Of a stretch of 64,000 nucleotides of DNA, positions 47,166-57,943 are shown one piece after another. Both the position numbers and the translations under genes were made by a program. The stretch lies in NCBI GenBank assembly GCA_038380435.1, contig JAWZYU010000008.1:77886020-77950019 (forward strand), written 5' to 3'. Origin of the DNA: Ryuthela nishihirai. Taxonomy: Eukaryota; Arthropoda; Arachnida; Araneae; Heptathelidae. Numbering within the stretch: position 1 is the first letter of the stretch; each line of letters begins with the position of its first letter. The notes under the pieces were generated by a model, which saw only the letters and a list, made by a program, of their open reading frames with translations, was not told where the DNA came from and did not search any database.

Positions 47166-48363
47166 AAAACACTGTTGAGTTTCATTTACGCTTTCTAGTA
47201 CTGGATAGATAAGAAGAAAAAAATTCACGAAGCCGAGTCTGCAATAAATGTAAATCGTCTTTTATACATTTTTAGTATTTTTTTTTCATTATTTCTGATA
47301 CAGTAATTGTGATATACTATAAATATTTCCGTCACCAGGAATCAGTTAATTTGTCCTTAAAACGTTTTTATTGTTCTTTTGGATTAGGTTTTGCGAAATT
47401 CGCAATAATTCTGTTTATTTTGAAATTATAAAACGTTATTTTAATCTTGTTACCCGGTGAATTGTCATTTCACATTAGCCAATTTGCTTATTTTAAAATC
47501 GATTACAGGGGAAAAAATGCAAAATTACTATTTTGATGTCGTAAATTAATGTGGCAAATGCAAAGTATAAAAATTAAATTTAAAGATAAATGATATTAAA
47601 TATAAGTGTGAATTTCAATATAATACCAATGGTCACATTTATAACAACAAACTAATGACTGTTATGAATCTGATTGCAATTTCAGTTTCAGGAAGTAATT
47701 AATATTTGGAGATTGCGAGGAGGTCGTTGATTTTTTCTAAATCATGTGACATAATGCAAATCATGTAGTGTGTGTGATCTTTTTCGAACACTTTCTTAGA
47801 TGATATAAGTTATTGAACCCTCGAGTTGGACGGGGGAGCTCCTGCCTTGAGTACAGATGGGAGTTTACTATTTAGTTTCATTTAAAGTGAAATATTACGT
47901 TAAATATTAAAAGATTTATTTAATTTTCATACTGTATGAAATATATGTTATCATGATAAGTCATTTTTCGCCATCCAGTTTTATCAATTCATATAATACT
48001 AGACAGCAAATTGAATTTTTTTACAACATTGGACAAATAGGATGTTTTAACCAATTTGGGGTACTGAATTCAAATATGGCTGTGAAACATCTGCAGCACG
48101 TACAGTTTTTTAAATTACGGATTCATGTATTTCAAATACGTGAAGCTACAGCAGCACTAGTTACATTTTCGTCCGCTTGGCGCTGGCGATCCGCTGTTTT
48201 GCTTGTTACTTGCTTCGTAGCAGTATAGGTTATTTCTCTGTTTACCGTTTACTTCAAAATTGGATTCTGATACGGATTTGTTCATATGTGATTATTTACT
48301 ATTCTGTCTACTTTCTGCTGTTTTTAACTAGAATTTTCAACGAAGATGCAGTATTGTGTAATG
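47166..48363. other. No feature recognised
   Basis: AT-rich intron 3' of the LINE copy. A 91-codon plus frame at 47953-48228 has no recognisable motif. Confidence 0.45.
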
Positions 48364-48374
48364 TTTTGCAGAAG

Positions 48375-48749
48375 GGTTGGGTTGTTTTACCTCTGTGCGG
48401 CACTTTTTTGCACACAATGGGCTAAATGGCCAGGTCACATGGACCCCGAAGGCTCAGAGAAGGTTGGGGGAGGGGACCCACTGGAATAGCTGTTGGGAGA
48501 GAGATGGTAGCCCCCCGTCAAGGCCATCCAGCGTGTTCTTTAACGTGCACAGGGTATGGTCTCTCCCGCACACGGGCCCACGGCTTAACGTCCCATCCGA
48601 CGGACGGCGGCCTTTACCAAGCCCATCGCTGTCCCCTACTGACCGTGGGCAGGGCGGGGAATTTTGCGGAGATAAATCTCAAAGCTGACCCAGCTGGGAC
48701 TCGAACCTGGGAACTACAGATTACGAGCCTGACGCGCTACCCCCGCCTC
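48375..48749 (-). mobile_element. SINE-A with triplicated 5' junction
   Basis: Copy with left TSD TTTTGCAGAAG (48364-48374). At its head end, a 35 bp unit containing the TSD and GCCACCCCCGCCCC is present three times (48750-48838). Confidence 0.9.
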
Positions 48750-48838
48750 TTTTGCACAAGGGAAACTTGAACCACCCCCGCCCCTTTTGCACAAGGGAAA
48801 CTTGAGCCACCCCCGCCCCTTTTGCACAAGGGAAACTC
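48750..48838. repeat. 35 bp tandem triplication at SINE-A junction
   Basis: TTTTGCACAAGGG starts at 48750, 48785 and 48820, a period of exactly 35 bp. The first two units end in SINE head sequence CACCCCCGCCCC. Confidence 0.93.
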
Positions 48839-49224
48839 AGTTTCTATCGAATCTATTCGAACTGGATCTGTAAGACAGGTGGCTGCATCAATATGTCGGC
48901 AACGTAACGATGACATGAGTAATTGGAAAAAAATTCTGAGATCACTTTTGAATAAATAATATTTTGGTAAGGCAAAAATTTTTATAATATATGGAACTTA
49001 GTTACATTGCCGTAACAAAATATTAGAGAATTTCTGTGTTATGTGAATGGGAATCTTACTTAAATTCAAGATTAAAATTTTATCTATTTGAATCTCGATT
49101 TTCAACAGCATTCGTCTAGTTTTTAAGGTTCATTATTCCCTTTTGTATCTCTGAGAAAGATTCTAGTTTATTGTACTTGATTAGCCATCTGTCTGATTCT
49201 TTACCATAAGACTTCGACCAGATT

Positions 49225-49615
49225 GGGGGCGGTGGTGGCTCAGTCGGTAGCGCGCCAGGCTCGTAATCTGTAGTTCCCAGGTTCGAGCCCCAGCTGGGTC
49301 AGCGTTGAGATTTATCTCCGCAAAATTCCCCGCCCTGCCCGCGGTCAGTAGGGGACACCGATGGGCTTGGAAAGGCTGCCGCCCGTCGGATGGGACGTTA
49401 AGCCGTGGTCCCGTGTGCGGGAGAGCCATACCCTGTGCACGTTAAAGAACACGCTGGATGGCCTTGACGGGAGGCTACCATCTGTCTCCCAACAGCTGTT
49501 CCAGTGGGTCCCCTCCCCCAACCTTCTCTGAGATTTCGGGGTCCATGTGATCTGGCCATTTAGCCCATGGTGTGCAAAAAAGTGCCGTTCAGAGGTAAAA
49601 CAAACCAAACCAAAA
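49225..49615 (+). mobile_element. SINE-A, full length with TSD
   Basis: TSD TCGACCAGATT (49214-49224 and 49616-49626). The tail reads CAAACCAAACCAAAA instead of CAACCCAACCC. Confidence 0.93.
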
Positions 49616-49912
49616 TCGACCAGATTGCTATATGCTTACCATTAGCGTAGGTTAGCTACCGCGGAACGGTGCTGCCCTCATGTGCGCGCTTGCTAACACG
49701 GATAATCGCGGAAATCGGCAAGTCATTATGTAAGTACCGGTTTGATCATGTTTCAGTATCGTTCCCGGATTGATAACTACAATTCTAGTAATAGTAAATC
49801 AAAATTAAATAGCGAGAAGAGTTTAATTGTAATATTTAACAATATGAAATCTAAAAAACCTAATTTGGATCAAATAAGACCCCAATAGTAAGGCAGAGGT
49901 ATTATAAATAAC

Positions 49913-50126
49913 CTGTAGTGTATTGGGCCCTGAATCCTTTTCCTTCGTCTGTACCATCGGACTTAAATACCATAAGCATTTTGTTGCCAGATGATATGAC
50001 AGGATGAGGCAATTGGCTACCGCAGAATTTACCCAACGTCGGTGCCTCTGAGCTGTCTCCGTCATGAATAGCAACCGAGTCCAAGTTACAATCTCTGTCA
50101 GACTGCAATTCAAACGTATCAAACAC
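49913..50126 (-). CDS. CUB domain I, second-half exon
   Basis: This 214 bp exon starts VFDTFELQ and ends in Thr plus one base of a Gly codon. It contains CNLDS (third cysteine and an Asp of the calcium site), LGKFCG (fourth cysteine) and FKSDG (third calcium-site Asp). The acceptor is TTTGTTAG/GTG and the donor ACAG/GTTATT. The residue eight before the first Asp is Gln, where calcium-binding CUBs carry Glu. The usual Trp/Leu after that Asp is Ser here, and the next strand reads VAIHDGD. Confidence 0.85.
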
Positions 50127-50444
50127 CTAACAAAGAAAAATATATTGTCACTTTTAATTACTTAAAGGAAATGAAATTATATTATATGTGAGCATTTTAA
50201 AGCAGAAGTAAAATGGTTATACATGTATGATGAGATTTTATTAATGAATACGGGTGACGAAGAATAGTTTTGGTTTCTTACCTATTGGCGTTCTTTTCGC
50301 AGAATGAAATGTTACTAAATCTGAAGATGTGGGTCGCGTGGTATCTACTAATAGCAGCGTTAATAAAGCCCCCTTCACGATAACCATTATATGGCATTAA
50401 CGTAAAAACTGATCAATATTATTTGGTGTGTTTTCTCCATTTGC

Positions 50445-50979
50445 TTAACCCTTTCAGGACCATAAGGTTTCTAATAGTAAATATTGGTATGTAACTGTTT
50501 ATTTTAGTTTGTTTAGACGTAAAATAAATAAAAATCATAAGAAAAATACATAACAATGTGTAGTTTTTTTGGAATTTTATGGGAAATATTTTTCCCAATG
50601 GACTATAAAGGTAACAGAAATTATAGTTAGACTTATTATGCAATGTCTTTTATTTATTGGTTTATTAGAACAAAATGTTAACTAAAATAATACAAAATTA
50701 TGAAATAAAATTACTATACAAAATGATGTGCTAATTATGATATTCTGCGAAGCAATTTCTTTTGGTAGTGAGGCAAAGATGGACATTGCACATAGTACAT
50801 ATATTATGCGTCCTGACAGTTCTGTTTTTGTTTTCTAAACGTTCCCGTTTACGTAATTGCGTTCGGCATACGTTCTATTTTGACATTCTGTATAAAAATG
50901 CAGATAAGGTTATAATTAAATACGACAATCACCAATTTTAAAATGGGAAAAATGTTTCCCTTAGTCGTGAAAGGGTTAA
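50445..50979 (-). mobile_element. piggyBac-type deletion element, copy 2
   Basis: This 535 bp reverse-complement copy of 29368-29903 has the same TTAA boundaries and ends and only scattered substitutions. The Cys-rich transposase tail is recognisable on the minus strand near 50730-50810. High similarity to copy 1 suggests both were moved recently by an autonomous relative elsewhere. Confidence 0.85.
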
Positions 50980-51014
50980 GATATGTGGAACTTCGGGTAT
51001 GAGAAGGATTTCAA

Positions 51015-51242
51015 TAGGGAAAAAATAAAAAAAAATAAAAAATAAATACCCCCCTCAAGCAGCTGCTTGCCACAGAGGTCTGACAGGAGCCTGTCAGTTT
51101 AATACGCCATATTAGAAGGTCTGTGAGAAAGGTGGGACCTCAGCAGAAAAACAGCACACACATCCATGCCTTAACCAGGGCTTGAACCCAGGTCCCGTAG
51201 ATCAGTTGCCAGGCGTGTTAACCACTCGGCCACGGGACAGCT
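51015..51242 (-). mobile_element. SINE-B with long TSD
   Basis: Full minus-strand copy with a perfect 18 bp TSD TATGAGAAGGATTTCAAT (50998-51014 region and 51243-51260). Confidence 0.92.
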
Positions 51243-51260
51243 TATGAGAAGGATTTCAAT

Positions 51261-51690
51261 TGGAAAAAAAATTATAGATGAATTTATCGAGAAACATAAA
51301 AAAATAAGATATCCTGATATTATTTGTAAAGGCTAAATTGCCTTTTATACACGTGTAATCATTATATGTAGTTCAAACTGAACTAGAAATATGTAAAGAA
51401 TTATTTGTAATTTATGAAGGTAAATGATATTATTATGTGCTAAAATTTATATTTCGGGCTAAAATTTCCGATGTTAAATTCTTCTAAAAATGTTTTGACT
51501 AAACCAGCACGAGAGATCACTTTAATATAGAAAGTTAAATGTAAAGATGTAATTTAACATAAATCATGTAAAGTTGTTTCTTATCATAACGATACAAAGC
51601 TATCAACTTAAACGTATCGTGATTAACTTAAACGTATTCTACTTATAGTGTAAAATAAAGTGTATCAGTTATATTTCACACTATCAAAAT
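51261..51690. other. No feature recognised
   Basis: AT-rich; ATCAACTTAAACGTAT-type sequence repeats once near 51605-51635, nothing else. Confidence 0.45.
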
Positions 51691-52080
51691 GGGCGGGGGT
51701 GGCTCAGTCGGTAGCGCGCCAGGCTCGTAATCTGTAGTTCCCAGGTTCGAGTCCCAGCTGGGTCAGCGTTGAGATTTATCTCCGCAAAATTCCCCGCCCT
51801 GCCCACGGTCAGTAGGAGACACCGATGGGCTTGTTAAAGGCCGCCGTCCGTCGGATGGGCCGTTAAGCCGTGGCCCCGTGTGCGGGAGAGCCATACCCTG
51901 TGCACGTTAAAGAACACATTGGATGGCCTTGACGGGAGGCTACCATCTGTCTCCCAACAGCTGTTCTAGTGGGTCCCCTCCCCCAACTTTCTCTGAGCCT
52001 TCGGGGTCCATGTGACCTGGCCATTTAGCCCATGGTGCACAAAAAGTGTCGCTCAGAGGTAAAACAACCCAAACCAAACA
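51691..52080 (+). mobile_element. SINE-A, full length
   Basis: Full copy with tail CCCAAACCAAAC. No clear TSD. Confidence 0.9.
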
Positions 52081-52807
52081 ACTGGACTGCCAGAGCAGCA
52101 TGGAATAATTAGCACCTCTTTTACTGTCTTTGCATATTCCCCACCCTGGTGGAAATTAATTAACTAACAGAATATTGATGTTGACCATCTAAATCACGTG
52201 TTCACAATCTTTTTCTGTCCTCGTACCCACTTGGCTTTTAGTAAACCTTTTCTTACCCCCTATTCAAAATAAAATCAAATTCTAGAGTTTACTACGCATA
52301 TGTACATAAGAAATTGAATCAACAGAGTAATTAACTTTTCATGAAGAAAACTTTATTTCGTACATACCAACAATTTTAATATTAGCAATGGTTATCATAT
52401 TTAATAATGGTCGACCACATCATATCTCCTACAAAAAAAAAAAAGCAAATGGACCAAGCTATGACGTCTGCATGAGTACTGCTGTAATTTAGAAAATTTT
52501 ATACATCTATTTCCATTATTATTACTGGTGTACTTTTGTATTAAATTCTATATTAATGTTTATTTATAAATATACCATATTTAGGAGGAAAATTATTCAT
52601 GTGTATTAGCATTTGATAATTTCTAATAAATGCGAATAATTTTCTTTCTAAATAAGGAATATTTATTTATACGGAGAGCACACCAGTAGTGTACGGAGAG
52701 CACACCAGTAGTAAAATTAAAACAAATTTCTAAGAATTTTCCAACACATAGGGCTACCTACAATGACGTCCTAACTTGGTCCACGGCTTTCCGTTATAGG
52801 AGGTATT
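52081..52807. other. No feature recognised
   Basis: AT-rich, with a short direct repeat of ACGGAGAGCACACCAGTAGT near 52672-52710. Confidence 0.5.
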
Positions 52808-52819
52808 AACTACATTCCC

Positions 52820-53212
52820 TGGGGCGGGGTGGCTCAGTCGGTAGCGCGCCAGACTCGTAATCTGTAGTTCCCAGGTTCGAGTCCCAGCTGGGTCAGCGTT
52901 GAGATTTATCTCCGCAAAATTCCCCGCCCTGCCCACGGTCAGTAGGGGACACCGATGGGCTTGGAAAGGCCGCCGTCCGTCGGATGGGATGTTAAGCCGT
53001 GGCCCCGTGTGCGGGAGAGCCATACGCTGCGCACGTTAAAGAACACGCTGGATGGCCTTGACGGGGGGGGGGGGGCTACCATCTGTCTCCCAACAGCTGT
53101 TCTAGTGGGTCCCCTCCCCCAACCTTCTCTTAGCTTTCGGGGTCCATGTGACCTGGCCATTTAGCCATTGGTGTGCAAAAAAGTGCCGCTCAGAGGTAAA
53201 ACAACCCAACAC
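52820..53212 (+). mobile_element. SINE-A, full length with TSD
   Basis: TSD AACTACATTCCC (52808-52819 and 53213-53224). It carries a run of about 14 G at 53064-53077, which is likely to be length-variable. Confidence 0.92.
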
Positions 53213-53421
53213 AACTACATTCCCAGTGTTGTCAAGTTTGTATTCCTTCGGAACTGAAGTAGTGCACAACAGGGAGTGTCATTTGTTTTTACACTCGCTA
53301 ACTTTGGCAGACAATTACGGTTAGAAATTTTGATCAGCGATAGTTACTTGGCTCAGGGTGGCAAATATAAATGAAACTATGCCTTGCTTAATAGTCTCAA
53401 TAATACAACCACTGGGATCTC

Positions 53422-54444
53422 TGGGACGGGGGTGGCTCAGTCGGTAGCGCGCCAGGCTCGTAATCTGTAGTTCCCAGGTTCGAGTCCCAGCTGGGTCAGT
53501 GTTGAGATTTATCTCCACAAAATTCCCCGCCCTGCCCACTGTCAGTAGGGGACACCGATGGGCTTGGAAAGGCCGCCGTCCGTCGGATGGGACGTTAAAC
53601 CGTGGCCCCGTGTGCGGGAGAGCCATACCCTGTGCACGTTAAACAACACGCTGGATGGCCTTGACGGGAGGCTACCATCTGTCTCCCAACAGCTGTTCAA
53701 GTGGATTCCCTCCCCCAACCTTCTCTCAGCCTTCGGGGTCCGGGGCGGGGGTGGCTCAGTCGGTAGCGCGCCAGGCTCGTAATCTGTAGTTCCCAGGTTC
53801 GAGTCCCAGCTGGGTCAGCGTTGAGATTTATCTCCGTAAAATTCCCCGCCCTGCCCACGGTCAGTAGGGGACACCGATGGTCTTGGAAAGGCCGCCGTCC
53901 GTCGGATGGGACGTTAAGCCGTGGCCCCGTGTGCGTGAGAGACACCCTGTGCACGTTAAAGAACACGCTGGATGGCCTTGACGGGAGGCTACCATATGTC
54001 TCCCAACAGCTGTTCAAGTGGGTTCCCTCTCCCAACCTTCTCTCAGCCTTCGGGGTCCGGGGCGGGGGTGGCTCAGTCGGTAGCGCGCCAGTCTCGTAAT
54101 CTGTAGTTACCAGGTTCGAGTCCCAGCTGGGTCAGCGTTGAGATTTATCTCCGCAAAATTCCCCGCCCTGCCCACGGTCAGTAGGGGACAACGATGGGTT
54201 TGGAAAGGCCGCCGTCCGTCGGATGGGCACGTTAAGCCGTGGCACCGTGTGCGGGAGAGCCATACCCTGTGCACGTTAAAGAACACGCTGGATGGCCTTG
54301 ACGGGAGGCTACCATCTGTCTCTCAACAGCTGTTCCAGTGGGTCCCCTCCCCCAACCTTCTCTGAACCTTCGGGGTCATGTGACCTGGCCATTTAGCCCA
54401 TGGTGTGCAAAAAAGTGCCGTTTAGAGGTAAAACAACCCAAACA
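53422..54444 (+). mobile_element. SINE-A head-to-tail trimer within one TSD
   Basis: Units start at 53422, 53742 and about 54059 (periods 320 and 317). The first two end at CCTTCGGGGTCC and the third is complete. The whole is bounded by ACTGGGATCTCT (53410-53421 and 54445-54456). Confidence 0.93.
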
Positions 54445-54756
54445 ACTGGGATCTCTTCATTTCCCATCTAGATGTTCTCTCTACAATCCACAATTTTTTT
54501 CACTAAGACTGATACTTTTGGAATATTTCAATTGGATAATTTCTTTACCAAAATTGACAGTACCCTCTTGCAAGCTCCTCGTACCCCATGTTGGGAACCC
54601 CTGATCTAATCAACTGAACAGTCCTGGATAAATTATTGAATATTGAATACTGGATTTACGCATTGGTGGGCTATAAACAAAATGGTAACTACTGTTGTGT
54701 TTTCTGATTGGATGGAACGAATTGATGGTTTGGAGAGAATAGATACAAGCGATATA

Positions 54757-54802
54757 TTGTCTAGGCAGTGTACATCCGATATATTGTACACTGCCTAGAC
54801 AA
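54757..54802. repeat. Perfect 18 bp stem hairpin, 10 nt loop
   Basis: Arms TTGTCTAGGCAGTGTACA and its inverse surround TCCGATATAT. CGATATATTGT also occurs at the left edge and in the loop. Confidence 0.9.
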
Positions 54803-54926
54803 ACAAATGTCATAATATGTAAATGGGAAACTAACCTCGAAGCTCTCTACTGCGAAAATAAGCTTTTTACCCAAATACGAGAGAAATGAGATAAATTAAG
54901 TTCTACATTAAGTCTATATAAATTTT

Positions 54927-55314
54927 GGGTTGGGTTGTTTTACCTCTGAGCGGCACTTTTTTGCACACCATGGGCTAAATGGCCAGGTCACATGGACCCC
55001 GAAGGCTCAGAGAAGGTTGGGGGAGGGGACCCACTGGAACAGCTGTTGGGAGACAGATGGTAGTTTCCCGTCAAGGCCATCCAGCGTGTTCTTTAACGTG
55101 CACAGGGTATGGCTCTCCCGCACACGAGGTCACGGCTTAACGTCCCATCCGACGGACGGCGGCCTTTCCAAGCCCATCGGTGTCCCCTACTGATCGTGGG
55201 CAGGGCGGGGAATTTTGCGGAGATAAATCTCAACGCTGACCCAGCTGGGACTCGAACCTGGGAACTACAGAAGTCGGTAGCCTGGCGCGCTACCGACTAG
55301 GCCACCCCCGCCCC
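54927..55314 (-). mobile_element. SINE-A with snap-back in the tRNA head
   Basis: Full copy with approximate TSD (A)TCTAAATTTT. In the head AGTCGGTAGC (55272-55281) faces its inverse GCTACCGACT (55289-55298), replacing the normal anticodon-arm sequence. Confidence 0.9.
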
Positions 55315-55604
55315 ATCTAAATTTTGAATTCCAACACTATTCTTTCAACATTTAAAGAATTAAAGAAACGATAATGTTTAGCAACAGCAGAATGTAAATT
55401 TTGGGAACTTTGACAATGAAACTAGTTACGTCTGGAATATTGTGCTAGACTTTAGAAAACATTATGAGAGTTAATCTGAAAGAAATCAAGAGTTCAGAGT
55501 AGGCCTCGACTTATGGTTTGAATGGACATAATATCACGTGGAAATATTTCACGCCTGTCAAGTCCCTCTAATTCATTTTTTTATTTATTGTTGCATTTTT
55601 ATTG

Positions 55605-55922
55605 GGATGGGTTGTTTTACCTCTGAGCGGCACATTTTTGCACACCATGGGCTAAATGGCCAGGTCACATGGATCCTGAAGGCTCAGAGAAGGTTGGGGG
55701 AGAGGACCCACTGGAACAGCTGTTGGGAGACAGATGGTAGCCTCCCGTCAAGGCCATCCAGTGTGTTCTTTAACGTGCACAGGGTATGGCTCTCCCGCAC
55801 ACGGGGGCCACGGCTTAACGTCCCATCCGACGGACGGCGGCCTTTCCAAGCCCATCAGTGTCCCCTACTGACCGTGGGCAGGGCGAGGAATTTTGCGGAG
55901 ATAAATCTCAAAGCTGACCCAA
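55605..55922 (-). mobile_element. SINE-A, 5' truncated with TSD
   Basis: The head is missing; TSD CATTTTTATTG (55594-55604 and 55923-55933). Confidence 0.92.
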
Positions 55923-56390
55923 CATTTTTATTGTATTTTTGTTGTTTTAAATATTTTTGTGTATTAAGTGTGTTTTTGGAAGTGCTATTGTTTGGATGTG
56001 ATTCATAGCTGTTGTTTACGGATCTGAGCTGGCTGTCTGCACGGGCTGAGGAGTCCAAAAGCCCTTTTTACAATTATTTAACAACTAGCCTCAGTCGCGA
56101 GTGTGGGCACTGGAAATTATGGCAGTGAGAATAAACAACAGTCTTGAGTGTCGTTGTCAAACAAGAAGGATGTGTGAACACGCATCAAGGGACCCTGCTC
56201 TTACTCTAACAAAACCCTTGCTAGGAAGGGGGGGGTCGTTCTAAATGAGAACCAAGGTATGGTTCTTGGTGAACCAAGTACAGTTCTATGGAACTGAAAT
56301 GAGTTCTGTATGAACCCACATTGTAGGCAATCCTTTCGCCGAGTTTGAGAATCTGAAAAGTGCCGTTCTCCACCTCATTGAATAATTGTT

Positions 56391-57480
56391 CCCGTGGCCG
56401 AGTGGTTAGCGCTCTTGGCTACTGTTCTACGGGACATGTGTTCGAGCCCCGGGTAAGGCATGGATGTTCGTGTTGTTTTCTGCTGAGACCCTGCCATCCT
56501 CTCAGATCCTCTACTGTGGCATATAAACTGACAGGCTCCTGTCAGACCTCTGTGGCAAGCAGCTGCTTGAGAGGGTATTTATTTTTTTTATTATTACATT
56601 TCAGCCGTCTCGTGGCCGAGTGGTTAACACGCTTGGCTACGGATTTACGGGACCTGGGTTCGAGCCCCGGGTAAGGCATGGATGTTCGTGTTGTTTTCTG
56701 CTGAAACCCTGCCATCCTCTCAGATCTTCTACTGTGGCATATAAACTGACAGGCTCCTGTCAGACCTCTGTGGCAAGCAGCTGCTTGACGGGGTATTTAT
56801 TTTTTTTATTATTATTATTACATTTCAGCCGTCCCGTGGCCGAGTGGTTAGCACGCTTGGCTACTGATCTACGGGACCTGGGTTCGAGCCCCGGGTAAGG
56901 CATGGATGTTCGTGTTATTTTCTGCTGAGACCCTGCCATCCTCTCAGATCTTCTACTGTGGCATATAAACTGACAGGCTCCTGTCAGACCTCTGTGGCAA
57001 GCAGCTGCTTGAGGGGGTATTTATTTTTTTTATTATTATTACATTTCAGCCGTCCCGTGGCCTAGAGGTTAACACGCTTGGCTACTGATCTACGGGACCT
57101 GGGTTCGAGCCCCGGGTAAGGCATGGATGTTCGTGTTGTTTTCTGCTGAGATCCTGCCATCCTCTCAGGTCTTCTACTGTGGCATATAAACTGACAGGCT
57201 CCTGTCAGACCTCTGTGGCAAGCAGCTGCTTGAGGGGCTATTTATTTTTTATTATTATTATTACATTTCAGCCGTCCCGTGGCCGAGTGGTTAGCACGCT
57301 TGGCTACTGATCTAAGGGACCTGGGTTCTAGCCCCGGATTAGGCATGGATGTGTGTGTCGTTTTTCTGCTGAGGTCCTGCCATCCTTTCAGATCTCCTAC
57401 TGTGGCATATAAACTGACAGGCTCCTGTCAGACCTCTGTGGCAAGCAGCTGCTTGAGGGAGTATTTATTTTTTTATTTAG
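56391..57480 (+). repeat. Five-unit tandem array of SINE-B
   Basis: Head motifs CGTGGCC start at 56393, 56611, 56835, 57056 and 57278, giving periods of 218, 224, 221 and 222 bp. Each unit is a complete SINE-B. The linker is a TTTATT/ATT run followed by ACATTTCAGCCGTCCCGTGG. The shared linker ACATTTCAGCC precedes units 2 to 5. The last unit differs more (CTAAGGGACC, GTGTGTGTCG). Confidence 0.93.
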
Positions 57481-57943
57481 TAAAGCAGCAAGGAACTACA
57501 GAATCGAGCGTATCTACAGCACGTGATTATATATAAATGTGAATGAGCTGTGTCGTCCCTCTACAACTCTCGTGCGTGAATTGTTGGACATATTTCTATA
57601 CATCACTTGGCGCAGCAAGTATGAGGCATTCATCGGTACGGGTGTAACAACTCGTGAACTTGTTATTCATCTAAGCAATAGGGAATCTAAATCAAGGGAC
57701 TAATTGATCGTCCTCTACTATAGAATAGTTAATGGTTCGCCATCACTGCTCACCATATTTGGTGAAGTTCAAGCAGGATATCTAATTTCACGTGACAAAA
57801 TAAAAATCTGCGTCGTTCCCTTACCACAGCCCAGGACAACGCCTTCCGAGCTACTAGCAAATGTAATTGAAAAGAGCATTACTATGGGAAAAAGCATATG
57901 GAAAAACAAGCTTGTAATTCACCGCAATTGCTACTAACTAAAG

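Noticed and set aside
56391..57480. Cluster of five Ser/Leu tRNA genes
   Set aside because: Each is the head of a SINE-B unit. The anticodon loop is irregular and each is followed by SINE body and tail.
56391..57480. CRISPR-like array from regular spacing
   Set aside because: Units are 220 bp whole SINEs with AT-rich linkers, with no short repeats and unique spacers, and the DNA is eukaryotic.
57704..57937. 77-codon ORF upstream of the hAT element
   Set aside because: No recognised motif, and splice or promoter context is absent. It is compatible with chance in AT-rich DNA.
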